From Shewanella colwelliana ATCC 39565 (GTDB lineage Bacteria > Pseudomonadota > Gammaproteobacteria > Enterobacterales > Shewanellaceae), in the NCBI RefSeq assembly GCF_000518705.1, contig NZ_JAEC01000026.1, positions 1 through 64,000 of the forward strand: DNA of 64,000 bases, given 5' to 3'. This document shows positions 57,380 through 64,000 of the stretch, one piece after another; positions within the stretch are counted from its first letter, which is position 1, and each line of letters opens with the position of its first letter. The position numbers were made by a program, and so were the translations under genes. Below the pieces are notes generated by a model. It ran no database searches. It saw only the letters and a program-made list of their open reading frames with translations, and was not told where the DNA came from.

Positions 57380-58270
57380 ATGAAACCCATTTTTGCGCGC
57401 GGTATTTCTAATCAATTCAGGCTAACATTGGCAATTATTTTGTCGGTGATTTTGCTGGTGGCCAATGACCGGCTAGAACCAGTACGCCAATCTATCTCAT
57501 CACTACTCAGTCCATTGCAATATGTGGCAAACATTCCTGGTGCAGTACTCGACTGGTCAGCAGAAAGCTTTGCGACTCGCGATATGCTTAAAAAGCAGAA
57601 TAAAGAGTTGCTACGTCAACAACTGTTGATGAGTGAACGCTTACAAAGATTTGAACACCTTCGCCAAGAAAATGATCGCTTACGTGGCTTACTCGGATCT
57701 CCTGTGCACATGGATGCCAAGAAAGTGGTGGCCGAAGTGATGGAAGTGGCCAGCGATCCTTATCGACATTACGTCGTGCTCAACCATGGCGCTCGCAGTG
57801 GCGTGTTTGTGGGTCAACCTGTGGTCGATGCGCACGGCGTGGTGGGGCAAGTGGTTGAAATTAGTGAACTGACCAGCAGAGTCCTGTTGCTCTCTGATGT
57901 CACTCATGCCATTCCTGTGCGTATAACGCGTAATGATGTGCGGCTAATTGCGCAAGGCACTGGCGAGCTCGATGAGCTTGAATTACGTCATGTCGCGAAA
58001 AGTACCGACATCCGTGTTGGTGACTTGCTGGTGTCCTCAGGGCTTGGCAAGCGTTTTCCTGAAGGGTATCCGGTTGCTCGCATTATGAGTGTCGACAAAG
58101 ATGATGGCCAAAGCTATGCCAAGGTCACCGCGCAGCCGCTGGCAGCACTGGATCGCATTCGTTATCTACTGTTAATTTGGCCGGACGAAAATGAACTGCC
58201 CACTGAGGCTAAAGCGCCGATTGAAGCCGAGTCTACAGAAGTGCAAAAGGCTGCAGAGGCGAACCAATGA
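57380..58270 (+). CDS. mreC: Rod-shape determining protein MreC
   Basis: This 296-residue bitopic protein has a short cytoplasmic tail, one membrane helix (LTLAIILSVILLVAND), a periplasmic coiled coil (about residues 68-105, KKQNKELLRQQLLMSERLQ and on) and the MreC beta-barrel core (NHGARSGVFVGQPVVDAHGVVGQV, LVSSGLGKRFPEGYPVA). The C-terminal tail is acidic and Glu/Ala-rich. It overlaps mreD by 4 nt. Confidence 0.96.
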   Translation: MKPIFARGISNQFRLTLAIILSVILLVANDRLEPVRQSISSLLSPLQYVANIPGAVLDWSAESFATRDMLKKQNKELLRQQLLMSERLQRFEHLRQENDRLRGLLGSPVHMDAKKVVAEVMEVASDPYRHYVVLNHGARSGVFVGQPVVDAHGVVGQVVEISELTSRVLLLSDVTHAIPVRITRNDVRLIAQGTGELDELELRHVAKSTDIRVGDLLVSSGLGKRFPEGYPVARIMSVDKDDGQSYAKVTAQPLAALDRIRYLLLIWPDENELPTEAKAPIEAESTEVQKAAEANQ

Positions 58271-58755
58271 GTATGCATATTCCCCACGGTCGTTGGGTTG
58301 TCTGGCTAAGTTTTTTAGTCGCCATGTTGTTTCAAATTATGCCGCTACCTAGCTTAGTTGAGGGGTGGCGTCCTGATTGGTTACTGTTAGTGATGATCTA
58401 CTGGGCGATGGCATTACCGCATCGATACAATATTTTGTCAGCTTGGGTGCTCGGCGTATTGCTGGATATTTTGCTCGGTGCCCATTTAGGTATTCGTGCG
58501 CTCGCCATGTCACTGGTTATCTATGTGGTGGTGCTGCATTTCCAGCGCCTCAGAAACTTTCCTATGTGGCAACAAGCCTTAATGATTGCTAGCTTGGTCT
58601 GTTTATATCATTTAGTGATTTTCTGGATTCAGTTTGTCGTGGACGTTGGCTCATTTGATGTCAGCCTATTTTTACCAGCCATTTCGAGTTTAATCATTTG
58701 GCCTTGGGTTTTTTGGATGCTCAGACGTGTCCGACGCATTTATAAAGTGAGGTAA
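58267..58755 (+). CDS. mreD: Rod-shape determining protein MreD
   Basis: This 162-residue polytopic membrane protein (five or six helices) contains the family sequence [20 protein letters not shown] followed by [21 protein letters not shown] overlap with the end of mreC implies translational coupling. maf starts 3 nt after it ends. Confidence 0.95.
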   Translation: MSMHIPHGRWVVWLSFLVAMLFQIMPLPSLVEGWRPDWLLLVMIYWAMALPHRYNILSAWVLGVLLDILLGAHLGIRALAMSLVIYVVVLHFQRLRNFPMWQQALMIASLVCLYHLVIFWIQFVVDVGSFDVSLFLPAISSLIIWPWVFWMLRRVRRIYKVR

Positions 58756-58757
58756 AG

Positions 58758-59342
58758 ATGAGACTCGTATTAGCATCAGGCTCGCCGCGCCGTAAAGAGT
58801 TACTGGCGCAGTTAGGCATGGGAAACCGCGATTTCAGCTTTGAGATATTGTCTGCGGATATTGATGAAACTCACCAGGCGGGTGAAGCCGCCACAGATTT
58901 TGTAGTGCGCTTGGCTAAGGAAAAAGCGCTCGCCGGATTACAATTGTGGTCAGGTACTGAAGCTGCAACAGCCTTAGGCTCAGATACGATAGTGGTGCAT
59001 CAAGGTGAAATTTTAGGTAAACCACAAAATGAAGCAGACGCTCAGCGCATGTTGCAAACCTTATCAGGGCATTGCCATAGTGTGATGACCGCTGTAGCCG
59101 TGACCGATGGTATCAAAACGGTTTCCTGCTTAGTTGAAACTAAAGTGCAGTTTTGTAGCCTAACAGAAGACGATATATTAGCGTACATTGCCACCAAAGA
59201 GCCGATGGATAAGGCTGGAGCCTATGGTATTCAGGGCTTAGGCGGTAGTTTTGTTCAAGGGATTGAAGGCAGCTATTCAGCAGTCGTGGGCTTGCCATTG
59301 GTTGAAACCAAGACTTTGCTGCGCGAGATGCAGATTCTATAA
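58758..59342 (+). CDS. maf: Maf-family nucleotide pyrophosphatase (YhdE-type, dTTP/UTP)
   Basis: This 194-residue Maf protein starts [21 protein letters not shown], with the SxSPRR motif. The catalytic Asp lies in [16 protein letters not shown], and [16 protein letters not shown] lies near the end. The position between mreD and rng matches E. coli yhdE, which hydrolyses dTTP, UTP and modified pyrimidine nucleotides. The substrate is inferred from subfamily and context. Confidence 0.94.
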   Translation: MRLVLASGSPRRKELLAQLGMGNRDFSFEILSADIDETHQAGEAATDFVVRLAKEKALAGLQLWSGTEAATALGSDTIVVHQGEILGKPQNEADAQRMLQTLSGHCHSVMTAVAVTDGIKTVSCLVETKVQFCSLTEDDILAYIATKEPMDKAGAYGIQGLGGSFVQGIEGSYSAVVGLPLVETKTLLREMQIL

Positions 59343-59406
59343 TTTATTAACATTTAGCATTGACCCTTTTTCAGCTAACGCCCTAAAACAAATTAAGTGA
59401 GCAGCT

Positions 59407-60909
59407 ATGAGTCACACCGTCAAAAACAGAGTACAGCGCAAGATTGGATCTGAATTATTGATCAATGTGACACCAACTGAGGCACGTGTTGCCTTAGTTG
59501 AGTATGGCATCTTGCAAGAGGTGCATATTGAGCGCCGGATGAAACGTGGCTTAGTGGGTAATATCTATAAGGGTAAAGTCAGCCGTGTACTCCCTGGAAT
59601 GCAGGCTGCATTTGTGGATATTGGCTTAGATAAAGCCGCTTTTCTGCACGCCTCAGATATCGTGCCGCATACCGAATGTGTTGCCGATGTTGAAAAAGGT
59701 AATTTCGTGGTGCGTGATATTGGTGAGCTAGTTCGCCAAGGCCAAGACATTATGGTGCAGGTGGTAAAAGATCCATTGGGGACCAAAGGGGCTCGTTTAA
59801 CCACTGACATCACCTTACCATCGCGTTATTTAGTTTTTATGCCCGGTTCAAGCCATATCGGTGTTTCACAACGTATTGAATCTGAAGAGGTGAGGGCGCG
59901 CCTTAAAGGTTTGACTCAACCCTTTGTCGATGAAGATGGCGGTTTTATTATTCGCACCGCGGCAGAAAATGCGGGTGAGCAAGAGTTGGTGCAAGATGCG
60001 GCATTTTTACGCCGAGTTTGGGCCAAAGTCAGTGAGCGTCGGAAACGTCCAGGTGTGGCCATTCTCTATCAAGACTTAGCATTGCCTGTCCGTATTGTGC
60101 GTGATTTTGTTGGCACTGAGCTGGATCAAATTCAGGTAGACTCGGGGCAGACTTTCGAAGAGTTGCTGCAGTTTACCCAAGAGTTTATGCCTGAGATCGC
60201 CGACAAGATTGAACATTATTCTGGCCGCGTGCCCATTTTTGATCTCTACGATGTAGAGAACGAGGTTCAGCGCGCGCTGGGACGCAAGGTGGAATTGAAA
60301 TCGGGTGGCTATCTGATTATCGATCAAACAGAAGCCATGACCACGGTTGATATCAACACTGGTGCATTTGTTGGCCACCGCAATCTCGAAGAAACCATTT
60401 TTAATACTAACCTTGAAGCGACCCATGCTATCGCTCGTCAATTACGTCTACGTAATTTAGGCGGCATTATCATTATCGACTTTATTGATATGCTCAATGA
60501 AGATCATAAGAAGCGAGTGTTAGCAACACTGGAAGCGGCCTTAGCTAATGACAGAGTTAAGACCAATGTCAGTGGTTTTTCTGGGTTGGGCTTGGTCGAG
60601 ATGACCCGTAAGCGTACCCGTGAAAGTCTAGAGCATGTGCTGTGTGGTGAGTGCCCTGCTTGCTTAGGTACAGGCAGTTTAAAGACGGTCGAAACTGTCT
60701 CCTATGAGATTTTCCGTGAGATAATTCGTTTAAACCGTGGCTATGATGCAGATGAGTTTTTAGTCTATTGCTCACCAGCAGTATACGGCAGTTTAACGGG
60801 TGAAGAGAGTCACTTATTGGCAGAGCTTGGTGCCTATATCGGTAAGCGAGTGCGTTTGCAAAACGAGCCAATGTACGCCCAAAACAAATTCGATGTGGTG
60901 ATAATGTAG
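59407..60909 (+). CDS. rng: Ribonuclease G
   Basis: This 500-residue endoribonuclease matures the 16S rRNA 5' end and turns over some mRNAs. The S1 domain (VGNIYKGKVSRVLPGMQAAFVDIGLDKAAFLHASD) is followed by the RNase H-like and catalytic parts. The metal-binding Asp residues lie in TVDINTGAFVG and IIIDFIDM, and the Zn-link cysteines in CGECPACLGTGS. The C-terminus lacks the long scaffold of RNase E, which settles the assignment as RNase G. The N-terminus has about 11 more residues than E. coli (MSHTVKNRVQRKIGSELLINVTP). Confidence 0.96.
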   Translation: MSHTVKNRVQRKIGSELLINVTPTEARVALVEYGILQEVHIERRMKRGLVGNIYKGKVSRVLPGMQAAFVDIGLDKAAFLHASDIVPHTECVADVEKGNFVVRDIGELVRQGQDIMVQVVKDPLGTKGARLTTDITLPSRYLVFMPGSSHIGVSQRIESEEVRARLKGLTQPFVDEDGGFIIRTAAENAGEQELVQDAAFLRRVWAKVSERRKRPGVAILYQDLALPVRIVRDFVGTELDQIQVDSGQTFEELLQFTQEFMPEIADKIEHYSGRVPIFDLYDVENEVQRALGRKVELKSGGYLIIDQTEAMTTVDINTGAFVGHRNLEETIFNTNLEATHAIARQLRLRNLGGIIIIDFIDMLNEDHKKRVLATLEAALANDRVKTNVSGFSGLGLVEMTRKRTRESLEHVLCGECPACLGTGSLKTVETVSYEIFREIIRLNRGYDADEFLVYCSPAVYGSLTGEESHLLAELGAYIGKRVRLQNEPMYAQNKFDVVIM

Positions 60910-63900
60910 TGCCATGCCCATTTTGTCCTCGAACCCTCGGCCGCATTTGTTGGCAAGTTGTCGCTATTATTATGGTGGTCTTTGCCCTAGCTGTTAGCCT
61001 GTTTCGGGGGCTACTGCCTAAGCTTGATGATGTTAGAAATGAGTTAATTAACTACGTCGAGACACAGTATCAAGTGACGGTGCAATTGTCTGAGTTGTCA
61101 GCAGAGTGGCAAGCATTTGGGCCTGCTGTGACGGTCAATAATCTGGTATTACCGCCTCAAGAAAACCTGCCAGTTACCTTGATAGTTAAAAAGGTGCAAG
61201 TGAAGCTCGATTTTTGGGAAACCTTAATCACAGCGTCACCACAAATCGAGAATGTGATTTTTGAAGGGGTGCATGTCGCCTTGGATATCGACAAACTCAG
61301 CAGTGGCGATGCAAAGTCTGTGAGTACGAGCGAAGAAAGTAGTACTGATTGGGCTTATCAGTTGATGCTGGAGCAACTTGAGCGTTTTGCGATCACAGAT
61401 GTCACGGTACAACTGCTCAGTAAACGCCATGAATATCGTCCTATCCATATTGAAAACCTGCGCTGGCGAAATCTCGGTAGCTCCCATCGCGCCCAAGGCC
61501 AGCTATTTTTAGACCAAGACGCCTCTGAAGTTGAACGCTTGTCATTAAGTGTCGACATTACGGGGAGCGGATATCGTCCTGATGAGTTGACGGGGCAAGT
61601 TTACCTCGCGGCAAAGTCACTCGATTTGGGCGAGTGGGCATCGCGTCAAGTGAACCCTTACAACAAAAAAACTAAGTTGCCTCTAGAGGGCGTGGTGAAC
61701 TTAGAGGCGTGGTTTACGCTTGCTAATCGACAACTGGCTTCAGCCACAATCGCCTTTGAACCAAGCTGGCTACAGTGGAAGCTGAAAGATAAGCGTCAAC
61801 GATTTGAAATCCAAGCGGGTCAAATCAACTGGTTGCCGAGCACAGACGGTTGGCAACTTTCGAGTTCAAATCTGGCGTTTGTCACCAATGATAAGCCTTG
61901 GCCTGAGCCAAGGCTGCTGGTCAGTAATACTGAGCAACATTTCAGTGTGCTAGTGAATCAGATTGATACCCGAGTCTTATTGCCGTTATTACCCTTAGTG
62001 CCGGGCATCGACCTTGAGGGGCTATACGCCTGGCAAGCGATGTCCCCCCAAGGAAAGCTAAATGATCTTCGTCTCGATTATGGTACAGATGCGCCGTTGC
62101 AGCTTACGCTATCGGCTCAGCAGATCACCTGGAATCCTTTCAATGGTATTCCTGGCAGCCAACCTATTGACCTTAAAATGGGCCTTAAAGGCAATGATCT
62201 CTACCTATGGGCAGATGCCCAGAATTACCTTATTGATTTCGACGATGGTTTCGAAGCCCCGATTGCATTAAAAGGTCAACCATTTTCGCTAAAGTACGCC
62301 CTCGATAGCGGCGAATTGGTTGCGCCCAAATTACAATTTGATAATCAAGACTTGAATATCGATGCCGCGCTTAAGATGCAGTTTAACGACAAGGTATTTT
62401 TAAGTCTCGCCGCCGATATCGACGTGAAAAATGCCGCCAATGCCAAATATTATTCCCCCAAACATGGCATGAGCACATCGCTAATTAGTTATTTAGAGGG
62501 CGCGATTAAAGCGGGGCAGAGTGACGACGCTAAAGTTGTTTGGCACGGTGCCTTAAGTGACTTTCCCTATCAAGATAATTCAGGTGTTTTTCAGGCTGGT
62601 TTTTCGTTAAGCCAAGCACAATATGAGTTTCAACCTGACTGGCCTGAAGTGACAGATTTAAGCCTAGTCGCGCTGTTTGAAAATGCGGCAATGGATATTT
62701 GGGTCGATAAGGGCCAACTATTGGATGTGGCTGCCGACGGTACCCATGTTGCGATTCCTGAAATGAGTGATACCAGTTTGTTGACGGTACGGGCAGACCT
62801 TCATACCAATGGTGATGCCGCTAAGACTGTGCTGCTGCGCTCGCCACTGGCTGACAGTGTCGGTGCCACCCTAAAGGTCGTTCAGGTACAAGGGGATGTA
62901 GAGGGTAAGCTCGACTTAGCCATCCCTCTGTATGAGGGCGGTCAAGAAGCGATCCGCGGCACAGTGCTATTTAAAGATACGCCAGTTTATATTAGTGAAC
63001 CGGGCGTACAACTCGATGCCGTTAATGGCCAAGTCTATTTTGTGAATGAGGTTGTGACTGGCGAAGGGATAACGGCCAAGCTGTTTGAGCAACCTGTTTC
63101 GTTTAGTTTTGACACAGGTAATATCAATAAAAATTACGGCTTGAACCTCGACATGAACGGCTTATGGCAATTAGATCAATTACCGGCACTACTCGATAAT
63201 CCACTTCAGAATTATTATCAAGGTAACTTAGCTTGGCAGGGGGCAATGACCCTGGTTTTCGATCAAATTGGCTATCGTATTCAAGCGCAAGTCAGCAGTG
63301 ATTTAGACGGGGTGGAGTTAAGCTTGCCCGGTACATTTGCCAAAACGAGTGACAGCAAAAGACGACTTTCGATAGAGTTGATTGGCGATAATAAGCAGTC
63401 TTCACTTGGCGCTAAGCTGGGTGATCAGTTGGAGTTTTGGGGCGGGTTCGATGAGCTTTCTGGTGATAAACTGGCTCATTTCGATCTACTGCTTGGGCGA
63501 CTGTTTAAACCGGGCGATGAGTTGCGTAGGCAAGAAGGTCATCTGTTGCTCGATCTTCCAGCAACCGAGTTTTCACCTTGGTTGCCAATCATTAAAGGCT
63601 TCACTGATGATATCGTCGTCAACACCCAAGAAGCTGACCAGAGCATAGCGACGCCACTAGCGCAGGATAGTGCTGTCATGTCTAGTGGTGATACTGAAGC
63701 ATTTTTCCCTCCGCTGACCTTTATCAGCGGCTCAATTAAGCAGTTAAATTTATTTGGCCAGCCTTTTTCAGATCTAACATTAACAGCGCAGCCGAGTGAA
63801 CATGGCTGGCGTTTCGAAGGGGCAGCGGATCAATTCGACGGGCGTGTGGATTTCTACCCAGACTGGTCATCACAAGGGTTAAAAGTGGTGGCAAAGCATT

Positions 63901-64000
63901 TCGATTTTGCGCCAGCAGTCAAAGCCCCTACTGAGGCTGAATTTTCTCACGATACCATACTGAGCAATCTGCCTCCGCTCGCGGTCGATGTCGATGAGTT
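60909..64000 (+). CDS. yhdP: AsmA-like protein YhdP (partial, 5' part)
   Basis: An uninterrupted frame of 1030 codons runs off the right edge. It starts at GTG overlapping the rng stop (TAGTG). The N-terminus has CPFCPRTLGRICWQ, then a membrane helix (VVAIIMVVFALAVSLF) and a long periplasmic beta-rich region of the DUF3971/AsmA2 type (YQVTVQLSELSAEWQAFGPAVTVNNLVL). YhdP is one of the large AsmA-like proteins that carry phospholipid to the outer membrane. The rng-yhdP order is that of E. coli. I checked the frame by translating it by eye. The C-terminus is outside the window. Confidence 0.93.
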   Translation, partial: MPCPFCPRTLGRICWQVVAIIMVVFALAVSLFRGLLPKLDDVRNELINYVETQYQVTVQLSELSAEWQAFGPAVTVNNLVLPPQENLPVTLIVKKVQVKLDFWETLITASPQIENVIFEGVHVALDIDKLSSGDAKSVSTSEESSTDWAYQLMLEQLERFAITDVTVQLLSKRHEYRPIHIENLRWRNLGSSHRAQGQLFLDQDASEVERLSLSVDITGSGYRPDELTGQVYLAAKSLDLGEWASRQVNPYNKKTKLPLEGVVNLEAWFTLANRQLASATIAFEPSWLQWKLKDKRQRFEIQAGQINWLPSTDGWQLSSSNLAFVTNDKPWPEPRLLVSNTEQHFSVLVNQIDTRVLLPLLPLVPGIDLEGLYAWQAMSPQGKLNDLRLDYGTDAPLQLTLSAQQITWNPFNGIPGSQPIDLKMGLKGNDLYLWADAQNYLIDFDDGFEAPIALKGQPFSLKYALDSGELVAPKLQFDNQDLNIDAALKMQFNDKVFLSLAADIDVKNAANAKYYSPKHGMSTSLISYLEGAIKAGQSDDAKVVWHGALSDFPYQDNSGVFQAGFSLSQAQYEFQPDWPEVTDLSLVALFENAAMDIWVDKGQLLDVAADGTHVAIPEMSDTSLLTVRADLHTNGDAAKTVLLRSPLADSVGATLKVVQVQGDVEGKLDLAIPLYEGGQEAIRGTVLFKDTPVYISEPGVQLDAVNGQVYFVNEVVTGEGITAKLFEQPVSFSFDTGNINKNYGLNLDMNGLWQLDQLPALLDNPLQNYYQGNLAWQGAMTLVFDQIGYRIQAQVSSDLDGVELSLPGTFAKTSDSKRRLSIELIGDNKQSSLGAKLGDQLEFWGGFDELSGDKLAHFDLLLGRLFKPGDELRRQEGHLLLDLPATEFSPWLPIIKGFTDDIVVNTQEADQSIATPLAQDSAVMSSGDTEAFFPPLTFISGSIKQLNLFGQPFSDLTLTAQPSEHGWRFEGAADQFDGRVDFYPDWSSQGLKVVAKHFDFAPAVKAPTEAEFSHDTILSNLPPLAVDVDE

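Overview
The window reads as a chromosomal segment of a Shewanella-type marine gammaproteobacterium. Three things point there: the gene sets and their order (mutT-yacG-zapD-coaE-pilDCBA, nadC/ampDE, pdhR-aceEF-lpdA, acnB, rsd/hemE, purHD, zntR plus a Cys-rich permease, mshCDOPQ, mreBCD-maf-rng-yhdP), the protein sequences themselves, and the moderate GC content. Species cannot be fixed from the sequence alone. Nearly everything is housekeeping. I see no insertion sequence, prophage, integron, CRISPR array or tRNA gene.

Layout. The left edge (1-280) is the end of an rRNA operon: 23S-5S spacer, 5S rRNA and terminator. It is followed by a gene-free stretch with a string of small perfect hairpins. 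From 906 to 7628 eight genes run leftwards: mutT, yacG, zapD, coaE, pilD, pilC, pilB and pilA, with a 26-copy heptamer array wedged between pilC and pilD. A 1.1 kb spacer separates pilA from nadC, which is divergent from ampD-ampE. From 11.5 to 18.5 kb lies the pyruvate dehydrogenase locus pdhR-aceE-aceF-lpdA, with a clear PdhR operator. Next come a 1482-residue sensor GGDEF/EAL protein, a patatin/beta-barrel (PlpD-like) gene broken by one base, an M13 lipoprotein peptidase, a HAD phosphatase, acnB, rsd and hemE. From 33.8 to 37.5 kb a leftward cluster holds two spondin-domain secreted proteins plus a response regulator and histidine kinase. A second GGDEF/EAL protein and an SDR gene follow. 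Then come a small unknown protein, purD and purH (leftward), zntR with an SO_0444-type metal efflux permease, and a DUF4382 lipoprotein. A yebC-family gene, also broken by one base, precedes mshC-D-O-P-Q, mreB-C-D, maf, rng and the 5' part of yhdP, which runs off the right edge.

How the genes work together. Two type IV pilus systems are represented: a PilABCD machine whose prepilin peptidase PilD would also process MSHA prepilins, and the distal half of the MSHA operon. The MSHA segment begins at mshC, without the mshA/mshB genes normally next to it, so a rearrangement or loss boundary probably lies in 48960-49264. Two multidomain c-di-GMP enzymes could feed the pilus and adhesion programme. 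Pyruvate dehydrogenase, aconitase B and heme synthesis supply central respiratory metabolism. mreBCD, rng, maf and yhdP form the usual cell-shape and envelope cluster.

The most interesting non-coding signals are: the heptamer array at pilC/pilD; a 28-bp perfect palindrome followed by a T-tract on the minus strand between rsd and hemE (candidate small RNA or rsd attenuator); the hairpin string after 5S rRNA; a 14-bp perfect stem between mreB and mreC; structured leaders before purH and lpdA; and an 8-bp inverted repeat bracketing the -10 box of the SDR gene. Two genes (plpD-like and yebC) are each broken by a single-base indel in a G/C homopolymer, so true phase variation must be separated from sequencing error. 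No convincing wholly new system was found; the spondin plus two-component cluster is the nearest to an uncharacterised functional unit.
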